Source: Phytophthora colocasiae
Taxonomy: Eukaryota; Oomycota; Peronosporomycetes; Peronosporales; Peronosporaceae
DNA: 64,000 bases
Assembly: GCA_018806915.1 (NCBI GenBank)
Contig: JAGKQI010000019.1
Span: 49,184-113,183, forward strand
Direction: 5' to 3'
A model generated the notes under the pieces. It searched no databases, had not been told where the DNA came from, and saw only the letters and a list, made by a program, of their open reading frames with translations. Shown here one piece after another: positions 41,803 to 53,685 of the stretch (within the stretch, counting starts at the first letter, position 1; each line of letters opens with the position of its first letter). The translations under genes and the position numbers were made by a program.

Positions 41803-42988
41803 ATGCAGACATCGGCGCTTCTCGCGGCCTTTGCGGCACTAGGTATGTTTATTCATATCGAGATATGAGATTTTTCATATCTGTTATGCTGATTGGTATT
41901 TGATGTCGATATGACCGAACAGCTACCGGAGCTAATGGCTACAATGCTGCCTTCATGGCTAGCACGTCGCAGTGTACGTCCGTGTCCACTTGTTACGAAG
42001 GAGGAGCGTCTTCCACGCCCTGTACAGTGTCCAGCGGTGGCTGTCCGCCCTGTGTGACGTTCGCGGACGATGGTTGCTACGTTAAAGTGGACGGAGCTTG
42101 TCCTTTCGGTGTGGACTGTACGTCTGTGTGGGGAGGATCGACCACCACGTCGAGTGGAAGCTCCACTTCATCCACCAGTACGAGCCCTCCACTAGCGGGA
42201 CAACAACGACCACTTCCAGTACTACGGGCTCTACGACGTCCACCACTGCAGGGACATCCTCCAAATCAGGATCAGGCACGAGTGACACAGCTGGAGTCTC
42301 CTCCAGCTCCAAGACTTCCAGTGCCTCAGGTAGCAGCAGCACTACAGCTGGAGACTCTAGCGACGGCGGCTCCGATATGAGCGTCGTCTTCGCCATTATC
42401 GGTGCAGCAATCGGTGTCATTGCAGTTGCTGTCATCTTCCTGACTCTTGTGCGTCGGTCCAAGGCTGCACGTGAAGATGATGAGGACGATATGGCTAACA
42501 CGCCACCTGCTTTCGCTAAGAACCCGGTGGTTCAGGCCCCTCACAGCACGACAGGGGCTGCTAACTACGCCAGCTACGGCGGAGGTAACCGAACGGCCGG
42601 TATGGGCTCTGGAACTGGAGCAGAGATCGGTCTTGACATGTCTAAGAGCGGTGGAGTGTCCATGAATGCTGTGAGCTACTACAACCAACAGCCGCCGCAG
42701 AACTCGGCGGCGCCGTCGCCCCGCGTGGCAGGGCGTGCGATCCCTTCGCAACCGGTCGGCATGAACCAGGCTCGCCCCTATGGAAGCCAGAACTTTGGCG
42801 CCTCTGGAGGATTTGGTGCTTCTGGACTTGGTGCTTCTGGACTTGGCGCTTCTGGACTTGGTGCATCTGGTGTTGGTGTCACTAGCGGCATGAACGCGAA
42901 CCAGGCACCGCCCACACCTGTGCAGCACATTCCCATGGGCGGTGTTGCACCGTCACCGCATGTCCGGAGAGAGTCGTACGAGTTCTAG
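41803..42988 (+). CDS. Cys-rich, Ser/Thr-stalk type I membrane protein B (one frameshift)
   Basis: Exon 1 (41803-41842) encodes a signal peptide start, intron GTATGT...ACAG (41843-41922), exon 2 from 41923. The ectodomain repeats the pattern of protein A: SQC, STC, PC, GCPPCVTFADDGC, GACPFGVDC. Then a long Ser/Thr stalk, a membrane helix (VVFAIIGAAIGVIAVAVIFL), a charged stop-transfer, and a ~170-residue tail with GASGL repeats (42797-42874) ending RRESYEF. A one-base deletion in the CCC run at 42185-42187 breaks the stalk; adding one C restores SPSTSGTTTT. About 369 residues. Function unknown; the shape fits a cell-surface receptor or wall sensor (inference). Confidence 0.84.
42797..42874 (+). 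repeat. 15-bp coding minisatellite (GASGL)
   Basis: Five near-perfect units GGTGCTTCTGGACTT in frame, in the cytoplasmic tail of protein B. The number of units may vary between strains. Confidence 0.85.
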
Positions 42989-43282
42989 TCGCGATATTTG
43001 GCTAGACGCAACAAGAGAGTCGAAGGACGCAATATGTACAGACACGGAGGGTAGATGGCGGAAGACGTGAGCTCTCTTTTTTGGCTCCAAGGAGCGTAAT
43101 GTATTCAACATATGACGAAATTGTTCGTTCCTTTCCGTTCTACTAGTAGTACATATTGTTGTTTAGTTTTGCTCTATATGTACACCATGAACCATTCCGT
43201 TGGATGTTAGCCATCTACATTTCATATTATCTTATCTATGTAGTACTTCGAAGTATAACTTTAAAATCTTCTTTCGTGCAGT

Positions 43283-45275
43283 TTAGGCTGGTGTTCCGTA
43301 GACTTTTTCCAGCCCTTCGATCGGTGACTTCGGTGGTGACGATCCCCATCGACTTGTGGCACAAATTCCGTTCGCGCTCTCCTTCTGGGCATCCGTAGAC
43401 GTCAAGCAGAAGGCAGATCCAAACAAATGCATCTTGGTCAGAACGTTGGTTTTTGTCCAGTCCGGTAGAGCTGCCACTTTGGTGCCTTCCATACTCAAGT
43501 CTCCAATCTTAAAGCTCGAGTCGATTGCCGTTGGTAACGTCATTAACGGAGCTCCGTCCAGGGTGAGCTGTGGAAGGAACGTGTTCTTCACAGTCGCTAG
43601 CGCGGGGATACTGAAGAGTAAGACATTGCCAGCCAACGACAAAGACTTGACGGGGAGTTGGAACGTCTCTGCTGGAATAGGAACTCGACCCAAAATGCCG
43701 TACTCGAAGCCGACACGCGTGATGGGAGTTCGAGAGGCCCCTCCCCATTTTTCACCCAAGTCACTGGGTAGATAAGGCAATGTTGTGCCTAGAAGTTGGA
43801 GGTTGAGTAGTCCGTCAGGTAGTTTACCCATGAGACCTTCGGGGAATGCCGTCATTTGGACCTTCACTAGGATGATACTCTTGAGGAATGGGTGGAAATC
43901 TTCCACCAGTGCTGCATCGCTTCCCCATGAATGCAGAACCGAATTGAAAATCTGAACAGTGGAGAGTCTTGAAAAGCTCTGAACGACACTTGGTACCGTT
44001 AGAGCAGGACAGTTGACAAAGTCCACATTGATCAACGACTCGTGCTCGAAATTGAAGGCCTCGAACAACTCGTTTGTAGGTGACATCGCCTTCTGATCGA
44101 CGCAATTGTAGACGAACGCCAAGCACGACACCTTGGAGCTGAACCATGGGCGAGTCGTCATGAAACAACCCGTCGGTACGGTCTTGTGTTGTGACTGAGC
44201 TTTCAGGTGGAAGGCCAACACTAGCACGCCCCACAGGAAGAAAGAGAACTTGGTGATGCTGAACGGCCAGGTGCATCCTGGGTTCTTGGTCAGCAGATTC
44301 AGTGACGGACTTTCAGGCGAACGCGAATCCAAAGCCTTGGAGGATGTACCGGTTTCCAGACGAGCAGGTTCGCTAGTTCCTTCTGGGGAATCAAGTGTCT
44401 CTGACCGTCACAGCGGCAGTCGTAGCAAAAGTGTTGGGTGTGACCTTCTCGTCCCTGCGTGTGAGAACTCCCTCCAGCATCACAAGCGTCACGAAGCTGC
44501 CTAAAAGCGGTAGGAACTTGGCCACATAGTCTCCCACAGTTGTAGCGAACATCATGCGGTTCTCCGGCACAAGAACTGCCATGTATGTTGGATCGTACAA
44601 CTAAATTGGCGAAGAAGACGGTGGTGTCGATGTTGAACAGGTCCACATAGTTCCTGAAGAGTAGATAGTGCGTCACTTTGGCCAGGAACGTGCAGAAGAA
44701 GAAGCTGCTAAACAGTGCAACAGCTCGGCTGAGAGCGATAGACTTGCGCAGTAAAATCTGCGAGAGCGGAGTGAACCAGCACGCGAGGATGAGCATGGCA
44801 ACAGTGAGGTTGTTGAGCCAAACCCTCGGTACGAGGTAGCTGGACTGGTACGCTTGGTAGGAAAGAGCCCCCACCATGAGCATCTCCCGAAGAACAAAGA
44901 GTCCGTCGAAGCCGTAGATGGAGAATTTGCTTCTGTTTCCTTCCTTGTAGCATGACGTGGCCTTCTCACAGTGGAGAACGAGTCGTTTGTGGCGGATTGA
45001 GAGGAAAACGATGCGAAGAACTTGAAGCACGTGCAACGCAGCGATGATGAAGAAAAACCTCCAAAACCTTTGAAATGCTTGGCACCCGTGGACGAAAACA
45101 TCGGAGGAAAGGCTTCATACTTCTCTTCGGTGAAGACGAAGTACGCACCACCTATCACGACCAGGAAAGCGATACATGCTCCGTGGAAACCGATTAGGAG
45201 TAACCAAGCCAGGTAGAACGTGACCAATGGAAGTCCCAGAACGGGGGATTGACCCCCAGGGGCCGTCTTGGCCAT
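43283..45275 (-). CDS. multi-pass membrane protein with leucine-rich repeats (three frameshifts)
   Basis: Starts at ATG 45275 (MAKTAPGGQSPVLGLPLVTFYLAW). Several membrane segments follow (LLLIGFHGACIAFLVVIG, ALFSSFFFCTFLAKV...). The block YDPTYMAVLVPENRMMFATT and GDYVAKFLPLLGSFVTLVMLEG is typical of an oomycete family that joins such helices to an extracellular LRR domain. The last ~350 codons are LRR-like (LMGKLPDGLLNLQLLGTTL, LSLAGNVLLFSIPAL). One-base breaks near 45050 (T run), 44618 and 44390. About 660 residues. Proposed role: surface recognition or signalling (inference). Confidence 0.78.
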
Positions 45276-45730
45276 AACTCTCGGTAGGTCGGAGGTTGGA
45301 GAGGTAGTGGCTGAGTGTTGGAGGCGGTAGTTGACTTGTGGAAGATCGGGAATTGATGAAACATGTCGGGTGAAGATCACCCCGGTCAGAATCGACAAGC
45401 AAAATGGGGACCCCACATCTGAAGCGACAAGACTGTGATGGTATATGTTGGATGATATCAATAGACCCAACGCCAACATCCTTGTCAAACTGGATCCAGC
45501 TAGAATTAGCACAATACATATCGCTTCCTCATTCGTTTCGGTGATCCTGGGCAATTCAAGCCTTGAGCGAGAGAACCAAAGCACTATTTCAGTGGCTCGA
45601 CCATGTTATTCTGCAAACTTTTCATAGCGAACATTTTTAATCGAACGGAATCAGCACTTGTGAAGATCTACTGTAAGTGAAAATGAGGATCTCATCACCA
45701 CAGAAGCAATATTCTGCAATCAGCCACGAA

Positions 45731-46591
45731 TTACTGCGAGAGTGCGAAAGCTGACGAAACTGCGAGTGTTTTCTTCACAGGTTTCTTCGTCGCCACTTTC
45801 ATTCCTCCACCAAATCTGAAGCCAACTTTACCCGTAGGTAGTTTTTCCTGTTTGTCTGCATCGCTTTTTACAGCAGAACTGGATCCCACCGCCTTGGCTT
45901 GTGCCGCTATCCGTCTCTGCAGCATCAGCTCTTCCTGTTGTTGTTCCTTCCTGCGTTTCACACTCTGCTCTTCTTCAGTTCCTACTCGACGTTTCTGTTG
46001 TTGTAGCTGCCTTAGTCTCTTGGTGTGGTGGTGGTCGTACGAGCTCAAGTGGTTCTCCATTTCCGTCACCGTCTTGTACTGTTTGCGACAGTCTTGGCAG
46101 TAGAACGCTGCACGAATACTGTTTACTTCAGCTTTGAGTTGCTCCTCTTTAACCCCTTTGGCCTCTCGAGCAGCAACTTGCTCTGCTGTTTCCTCTACTT
46201 CAGTGTTCAATCTTCGCCGTTCACTGGTGGCCAACTGCGTTACCTGGTCATACTCCGCCTGCAGAGAGAAAAAAAATGTAATTGAGTACTAGTAACCTAT
46301 TATTTTTCACGAAAGAAAGCATAGAACACTCACTAGTTTGCCAAGTCCAAGACATACGAGATTTTCTTTCATCTTGACGGGTTCCACGATGCCTACAACC
46401 GCGAAAATTGTGATAAAATAATGGACTTTGAGCTAAAGAGTAGTGGCTACCCTTGACCTTGCTCATGCTTGCCCAAGCCGGAACCAGAACTCCAACCCAT
46501 CTTGACAAGTAAACGGTAGCCACGGTTGGACTGCATCTAGGGCGTGGTCAGTGCTGCAAGGCGGGGTGAAGGAATCATCATCGGCCTCCAT
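45731..46591 (-). CDS. G-patch and C2H2 zinc-finger protein, GPATCH8-like (three exons)
   Basis: Start ATG 46591 (MEADDDSFTPPC). The G-patch (VKMGWSSGSGLGKHEQGQG then IVEPVKMKENLVCLGLGKL) is split by an intron around 46450-46397. A second intron (GTGAGTG near 46336, acceptor CTCTCTGCAG near 46262) leads to AEYDQVTQLATSERRRLN. A C2H2 finger follows (FYCQDCRKQYKTVTEMENHLSSYDHHH), then a Gln/Arg-rich coiled coil and a Gly-Phe tail. It ends at 45731. One extra C near 46524 and one extra G at the first donor must be assumed. G-patch proteins act with RNA helicases in splicing (family knowledge). Confidence 0.83.
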
Positions 46592-46659
46592 CTTGAGATG
46601 TATACTTGTATACAAGTTGTTACACAATAATTGCCAATATATTATTGTGTAGAGTAGAC

Positions 46660-47103
46660 CTAAAGAGAACCAGTAGTTCCATTGAGTGAGGTGCGTTCTT
46701 CGTGGCAAGCATCTACCATTCCTCCAGTTGCGTAGTTGTTATTAATATGGCTCATCAGCATGAAAGACGACAGTTTGTTCGCAAAGTCCACTTTCGTGAA
46801 GTCTATACTCCCCGAAGCAAGACCATTTCGGATACGAAGAAAGTTTCCTCTGCACCCGGATTCTTCATAGAAAGCAAACCGACTGCCGGGAGGGGCATCC
46901 AGCCAGGCAGCTTCAACTGCGATGTTGTTGTAGCACGAGTCGAACGAGTAGCAAACTTGGGTTTTTGAGATTACGATCTTCTTGAAACGACGATGGGTGG
47001 TCGCTGGTTGAATGGGGAAAAGTCGAAGCTCCGTCGAAAAGCACAACGACAAGATGGAGGACAACGTTGTCACTAGTAGTAGTAACTTGAAAGAAATCTG
47101 CAT
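46660..47103 (-). CDS. small secreted crystallin-like protein 1
   Basis: 147 residues from ATG 47103 (MQISFKLLLLVTTLSSILSL signal peptide). The mature part has six or so cysteines with CYSFDSCYNNIAVEAAW, FAFYEESGCRGNF and KLSSFMLMSHINNNYATGGM, reminiscent of a beta/gamma-crystallin-like fold. No RxLR motif. A divergent paralogue lies head to head at 52967. The start codon is only 46 bp from the LTR element. Possible secreted effector or wall protein (inference). Confidence 0.75.
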   Translation of the reverse strand: MQISFKLLLLVTTLSSILSLCFSTELRLFPIQPATTHRRFKKIVISKTQVCYSFDSCYNNIAVEAAWLDAPPGSRFAFYEESGCRGNFLRIRNGLASGSIDFTKVDFANKLSSFMLMSHINNNYATGGMVDACHEERTSLNGTTGSL

Positions 47104-47148
47104 GGTTCGAAGGCGGTGAATTGAGGAATGAAGTTGAACGGCCTGGTT

Positions 47149-47473
47149 TGTCACGATAACTTCTCGATGAACAGCTGAAGAGCGTCGAAGCTACTACTAG
47201 CGGACTGCGAAGCAAGAAGCCAAGATTGCTACGCAGTCGTGCTCAGCAGATTGCTGTCGTGCTGCTTCCAGCTGTGATTTACCATTGCGTTTTTCATGTT
47301 CGACAAGTAAGTTAGGAGAACAGATAACTGCAAAACAATCAGATCTCAATTTACCTTGTTCAAGAACAACTAGTTGATTGTTAACGTCGACGGCAAGCTT
47401 GCCTGAGTCTTCAACTACATTACTCCTCTGCTAGTGCTACCATCTACACAATAAGTGACGACTTATTGCGACA
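47149..47473 (+). repeat. 5' LTR of gypsy 2
   Basis: 325 bp, identical by eye to 52500-52824. Lies 46 bp upstream of the secreted protein 1 start codon. Confidence 0.95.
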
Positions 47474-47502
47474 TAGTAGAGTTTGCAGTCCAACGACCAA
47501 GA

Positions 47503-48776
47503 ATGGAAACACGTCGAAGAGCCGCTGAGCGTCAACTTGCTTTAACCGGGGCACCCGCTGATCAAACCAGCGAGCGTGTCGATCGTCTGGAGGGGTTGAT
47601 CAGAAGAGATGGACGAGCGAATGGGCCAAGTCAACCATCGCCTCGACCGCATCCTCGAAGGCATCGACGCCTTAGTGGCAACCGTCACGACTACGCAGCA
47701 GGCGACACAGCGCAGAATGCTGAAGCTGTTCGTCACGTAGAAGAGCTGCAGTGACGCAGACCGCGACAGCTATCGCAGAAATGCAGGCTCAGTGTTGGAG
47801 CCGTTGGCCAGAATGCATGAACTTGCTCCAGCAAACAGCGGCAGCAGTTGCTCCAAACAGCAACAACCGGCCGAGACTCCCCAGCCTGTGGCAGCAGCTC
47901 GACCACAAGAGGACATCGAGATGACGTCGCCTGGGCGTCGTCAGCTACGAAAGATGGACACCAAACCTCCACTATTTGAAGGAGAGATCAGTGGTGTGAA
48001 GCTAAACAGCTTTATCTTTCAGTTCGAGACCTACTTTTCGTTTAAGGATACGACCTTCAGGCGGATGACGTTGAACTTGGCCGAGAACTCGCTCAATGCG
48101 TGAAGAAGAGTGGCGCCATTTGGTACGAGACGTACATGACGACTTTCACTACAATCAAAACGTGGTCTGCCATGAAGGTGTCACTTGAGAAGAACTTCAA
48201 AGAGCCCAACTTCCAGCAAAAGCTGCGCAACGAGCTGCTAAATTTTAGGCAGCGGGCTCCTACCAGGGCTATGTGGCCAAATTTCAAGAAAAACTTCGGC
48301 TCGTTCCCATCGACCCTGTCTTCGCGAAGGAAATCTTCCTAAAGGGTTTAAGCAGCAACAACTTGCGGAAGCAGATACTGCGAAAGAAAGCTGAGACACT
48401 GGAGGATGCAGGATCGCGGAAGGATTTAGCGAAGTTGAGCTGGAACGACTTGAAGAAAGCAAGCCAGCAGCCCTGTCCGAGAAGAACACGTCTGGTGGAT
48501 ACTCCAAGGGAAGGGAAGCAGGACGGAACAACACTAAATCCGCGAACTCAGCCGGTTCCAATGGCAAAAGCGAAATGTCCTCACTGTGATAAAGGTTATC
48601 ACAACCCTGACAACTGCTGGGTGAAGTACCTGAAAAGAGACCGAAACCTGCCAACAACGGGAAACCTCAGCGGAACAAGAGCGACAAAACCGATTACAAG
48701 TCCAGTACTTCGCGCTGATCGACAGAAGCTTGTGATCAACGACCTCGACGCGGCAGATGAGCCTTTAAACGAGTAA
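47503..48776 (+). pseudogene. Gypsy 2 gag
   Basis: Starts METRRRAAERQLALTG; a capsid-like region (MDTKPPLFEGEISGVKLNSFIFQFETYF), then the knuckle CPHCDKGYHNPDNCW near 48576-48620. Three or more one-base frame changes between 47630 and 48280. Confidence 0.82.
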
Positions 48777-48782
48777 ACTCGC

Positions 48783-50418
48783 TTGATGCCGGGCGATCAA
48801 GCGAGTACGGTCCCAAGCCCATCAAAAGGGACAAAAACAAAGGTGAAGTCAAGACGGTGTGCATCAACGTCAGCAAATGCTCAAATCATCCATTCATACA
48901 AAATGGAGTGCACGATGAGAGTGCAGTTAAAGGAAGTCAACGCCAGCGGGTTCATCGATAGCGGAGCGTCTGTCAATGCAGTTAGTCCAGCATTTATCAA
49001 GGCAAATTCTTTAGAAGACAAAGTGAAGACACACGAGATGATGCTTGCTCTTGACCATGGCAAACACCGAGACCGTTCACGTCAAGAAAGAAACGATTCA
49101 GCTGAGCATGACAATCACAGGGTTTGACGTCTACACAGCGGAATTCCTTGTTCTTCCGGTACCTGATGGACGAGACGTGCTCTTGGGGATGCCGTGGTTG
49201 AGTACAGTAAATCCACGAATTGATTGGCGGTCAGGAGCTATTCGACCTTCTATCGAAGCCTTACAACACTCGTTGCGAAGTTTGATTGCCAACTTCCGTC
49301 GTGCGAGGACTAAAAGACTGCCTATATCAGCACAGGAATCGTATTACTCGGTGGAGTTTGGTGAAACGAAGATTATCTCAGCGAAGCAGTTCCGACGTCT
49401 GATAAAGAAGGATAAAGAGGTGGAATACATCTTCGCCTTCCAACCTCGCCAACCTCAATCGACTGCCAGCAAGAAATCAACGTGCATCGACGACTACAAG
49501 GGGCACCCTGTGTACCCATACCTGTGCAAATACCCCGACCTGTTTCGCCAGAGGCTACCAGCGGAGCTGCCACCCGAGGAACATGGCGAACACAGGATGG
49601 ACATCAAGACCGATGATCCAGTGTTTCGCCAGCAGTGGAGGCAATCTCCAGCGCAGGAGGCTGAAATCATGCGGTGGGTTCGTGAAATGGAGGCGGCCGG
49701 ATTGATTCGACGGTCGATGTCTCCGCACGGAGCACCGACATTTTGTGTCAAGAAACCTGACGGCTGGAGGATTGTGCATGATTATCGTGCGATGAACTTG
49801 AACACAATTCGAAGGACAATGCCCATGCCGCGAAAGGACAAGATTTTGGAATCGATGCAAGGCGGATATTTCTTTTCGTGCATGGATCTTCTAAGTGGAT
49901 ATTACCAGTTTCGAATGCGGGAGAAGGACATTCCTTATACCGCTTTTCAGGCACCTGACGGCTTGTACGAATATCTTGTCGTACCGATGGGGCTATCTAA
50001 TGCTCCTGCAACTTTCAACGATGGAATTCGTCGAATTTTACAAGATTTATCCGACATCTGCCAAAGCTACTTCGACGATATCTACGTTGTCACCCGCAGC
50101 AAAACTTTGCAAGACCACCTCAACGCTCTGGATCGTGTGTTTGCTCGACTACACCAGCACAAGTTCTTCGTCAAGTTGAGCAAATGCGTGTTCTGTGCGG
50201 AATCAATTCCTTGCTTGGGAGACATCGTGGGTCGAGAAGGCGTGCAAATCAACCCAGAAACAAAGTCGAGGTCCTACAAAGCTGGCTACTACCATCGACT
50301 AGACACGATCTGCAATCGTTCCTCGGGACTGCAGCGTACGTCCAACGATTTTGTGCTGGATTTGCAGAAGATGCTGGCCCGCTGTTCAACATGCTTAAGT
50401 CAAAAGCACACAGGTTGA
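48783..50418 (+). pseudogene. Gypsy 2 protease and reverse transcriptase
   Basis: Protease active site DSGAS (VNASGFIDSGASVNAVSPAF, ~48935-48990), then after a shift near 49060 the RT: RRSMSPHGAPTFCVKKPDGWR, MDLLSGYYQFRM, MGLSNAPATFN, and the catalytic YFDDIYV. Frame lost at ~50265. Confidence 0.9.
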
Positions 50419-50522
50419 CTTGGACATCCTCTTTGCGGCATCACTTTGAGCAGTTGAAGCAACGCGTTGGGCAGACCCCGTCTTAGCGATCGCCGATTTC
50501 ACTAAGGACTTTTTCATTTCGC

Positions 50523-52499
50523 ATGGACGCATCCGATTTCGCGATGGGTGGTGTACTGTTCCAGAAGGAGACCAGAGATGGCAAAGCTGTTGAGCGACCT
50601 GTAGCGTTTGCTGGCCGCAAATTCAAAGCTGCAGAAGTGAACTACTCTATCCGCGAGAAGGAACTGTTGGCGATTTTGTTTGGTCTGCGCACTTGGCGTG
50701 TTTACCTGCTGGACCGACCATTTATTGTCGAGACGGATCACAAGAGCCTGAAACAGTCTTCAAGCAGAAAACAATTTCGCGACGGATCGCTCGATGGTAT
50801 GATGAATTAGCTGAGTACCGTTTGAGATTCGCTACATTCAAGGAAACCAAAACGAAGTTGCTGACGGCATATCGCGCCGACCTGACTTCTTACCGACGAA
50901 ACAAGCCGAACCCATTACTCTGGCGGCGATAGCAACGCGAAGCCGAGTGCGCGCAAGAGTCAACGACGCATTATCGTCTACCGTCGCCGAGGCCATGAAG
51001 CGGTATGGGGAAGACCCGACAACCACAGCATTGTTGCGGCTATTAGACACGGCAGTACCGCACCAAGCCAGCAAAGAACCACTTCCAGCTGCGCCTCGAC
51101 AATTCGAACGCTACTCACTGCACGAAGGACGTCTGTACTATCGAGGCGGCCACGACGATCGGCTGCGACTCGTGCTTCCTCGTGTCAAGGAACTCCTGAT
51201 CATGTCCTGGAGGAATTTCACGACAGCCCTGTATATGGGCATCCCGGCATTGATCGCACAGCTCGTCTTGTCGAAGAGCACTACTTACTGGCCACGGATG
51301 ATCCGCGACGTCACAAAAATACGTGAAAGGCTGCGAAATCTGCGTTCGTATCAAATCACGCAACGAAAAAACCGCCAGAGCCTCCTCAACAGCCATGCAA
51401 TTCCAACGAAACGATGGACTCACATTGCCATGGATTTCATCGTTCAGTTACCGCTTACGTCTCGAGGATACAATAGCGTCATGGTTGTGATCGACCAACT
51501 TACGAAGAGGGCTCACTTTGTACCGGGGAAGGTGACTGACAATGCTCAAGATGTTGCAAGACACTACCAGCAAGAGATCTTTCGACTCCACGGCTTACCG
51601 AGTGTTGTTCTCTCCGACCGTGACTCGAAGTTTACCTCATCGTTCTGGACCAAGCTTTGCGAACTGCTGGAAGGTGGAGCAGAAGCTAACAACTTCTTTT
51701 CGTCCTCAAGGAGACGGTGTTACCGAGCGACTGAACCAAACGCTGGAAAACTACCTACGAGCATTTTCCAACGCCGATTCGAATGACTGGGATGAACATC
51801 TTTCGCTAGCAGAATTTGCGTACAACGCGCGATTCCAAGCGGCGATCCAAATGTCGCCTTTCGAGGCTGACATCGGATACATTCCAAGTACACCGGCAAC
51901 GTTGAATCTACCAGACCAGCCATCTCGCACAACGAAGCATTCGGAATTCCTACTTCAGCAGGCTGACTTTGCTCGCAAAAAGCTCGACGATGTATTGCTG
52001 CTTCTCAAGAACGGATGGCAGACCTTTTCAACAAAAAACCGACGTGCCCAAACGTTCCAAGTCGGTGCTGAAGTTTTACTTTGTGGCGAAACTTGTCAGC
52101 TAAGGACATGGGTACGACGAAGAAGAAACTTGGTGCGCGATGGGTAGGACCGTTTACGGTTTCCAAGTGCATTGGCCGAGGCTACTACCAGCTCAAGCTA
52201 CCACCAGCTATTCGAATGCACCCGGTTTTCCACACCAGCATGCTGAAACCTTACATCGCTGCTGAAAATCGCCGTTGCGAATCAGCGAATTTTTAAGGTT
52301 CGACTCCATGATGGAACTGAAGGCGAGCTTGTCGAAGACATCATCAACCACAAGGCGTCACGCCGACAGACCCTTTACGAAGTAAAATGGCTCGGTCAGT
52401 CCAAAACGACATGGGAACCAGCTTCCAACCTGCAAACCATTGAAGGTCTCATACAGCGATACCATCAACGCACGGGAGGCCTTCGTTCGAGGGAGGGAA
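50523..52499 (+). pseudogene. Gypsy 2 RNase H, integrase and chromodomain
   Basis: RNase H (MDASDFAMGGVLFQKE, VETDHKSL), integrase core (MDFIVQLPLTSRGYNSVMVVID, LSDRDSKFTSSFW, ...TERLNQTLENYLRAF), a GPFTVSKCIGRGYYQLKL module and a chromodomain (LYEVKWLGQSKTTWEPASN). At least four frame changes. Confidence 0.88.
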
Positions 52500-52824
52500 T
52501 GTCACGATAACTTCTCGATGAACAGCTGAAGAGCGTCGAAGCTACTACTAGCGGACTGCGAAGCAAGAAGCCAAGATTGCTACGCAGTCGTGCTCAGCAG
52601 ATTGCTGTCGTGCTGCTTCCAGCTGTGATTTACCATTGCGTTTTTCATGTTCGACAAGTAAGTTAGGAGAACAGATAACTGCAAAACAATCAGATCTCAA
52701 TTTACCTTGTTCAAGAACAACTAGTTGATTGTTAACGTCGACGGCAAGCTTGCCTGAGTCTTCAACTACATTACTCCTCTGCTAGTGCTACCATCTACAC
52801 AATAAGTGACGACTTATTGCGACA
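52500..52824 (+). repeat. 3' LTR of gypsy 2
   Basis: 325 bp, same as the 5' LTR. Followed by the TGGTT target duplication. Confidence 0.95.
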
Positions 52825-52966
52825 TGGTTTCGGTACTTTTCTGCTCGTAGCATCCGTGGTTATTGAATATTTAGGGTGTTGTCTGTGTGGCTCTCGTGCA
52901 TGAATTCTGGCGCTCATTGCGGCTATTTCTCATTCTCCAACTACCTCTCTTCGAGCAAGATCAACG

Positions 52967-53410
52967 ATGACAATGCTGGAGTTTGTACTGGTAGTCGCAA
53001 TGTCATTAGCTGTAACAGCTACACGTGCTGGTCACATCTACTTCTTCGACGGCCCCAATATTTTCGGTAAAAAGGTCGATTGGGCCTTTTCAGAAGCCCA
53101 GCGCTGCTACTCCATGCCTTGCTTTAACGACCGCGCGCGATCGCTCCAGTTCAGGGACCTCCCTCAAAGGCCACTTAGGTTGTGTACCAAGATACCGAGT
53201 GTCAAGGGAAACACAACAAGATCGCTCTGAGCCAACGGGGTAGTGAAATACAAGGATGGAAATGGGGCGTTTGACTTTGGAATTTCGTCCTTCATGATCT
53301 GGTCATCGGGGATGTACGCCACCAACGGGATGGCCAACATTTGCGAAGACCACGACAGAGAGAAGCTTGCAGTGAACTCAACGGATAATTCTACAAACAA
53401 GGGGTACTAA
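52967..53410 (+). pseudogene. secreted crystallin-like protein 2 (broken)
   Basis: Signal peptide (MTMLEFVLVVAMSLAVTATRA), then HIYFFDGPNIFGKKVDW, CYSMPCFNDRARSLQF. The frame shifts near 53163 (CCC run), meets a TAG in ACTTAGGTT, continues YQDTECQGKHNKIALSQR, shifts again at GGGG (~53237), and ends ISSFMIWSSGMYATNGMANIC...NSTNKGY. The pattern CYS..C.N, C.GK, SSFM, YAT.GM, C is shared with protein 1. Two frame breaks plus a nonsense codon favour a dead gene. Confidence 0.7.
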
Positions 53411-53685
53411 CACGAATGATAAACGAATTGACATGCATCTTCATCTTGTTTCTCTGTGGTGTTGTTAGAACGCTTGCAAGTACATGTACTGCTTGGAGAT
53501 CGATCAGTCGGCCCGGCACAATTCGCGACCGAAAGCTGATTTGCCAAATCGTCCAAATCGGGTGGTACAGTTCAACTGTACACATCGATGTGACGCCACC
53601 AAACCTCTGCGAAATCCGTCTCAGTTCTCCACAGCACAAAGCAACTCGCACCACACCGAACCTTCTGTTATCTTTCACGCACCCG

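Larger units (their letters stand above)
47149..52824 (+). mobile_element. Ty3/gypsy chromovirus 2, 5676 bp, identical LTRs
   Basis: LTRs of 325 bp (TGTCACG...TTGCGACA) at both ends, target duplication TGGTT (47144-47148 and 52825-52829), and a polypurine tract GAGGGAGGGAA at 52489-52499. I found no difference between the two LTRs by eye, so insertion is very recent. Order: gag with CCHC knuckle, protease, RT, RNase H, integrase, chromodomain, all on the plus strand. Confidence 0.96.

Noticed and set aside
42326..42928. Long minus-strand frame opposite membrane protein B
   Set aside because: Low-complexity antisense of the Ser/Thr stalk and GASGL repeats; no protein features of its own.
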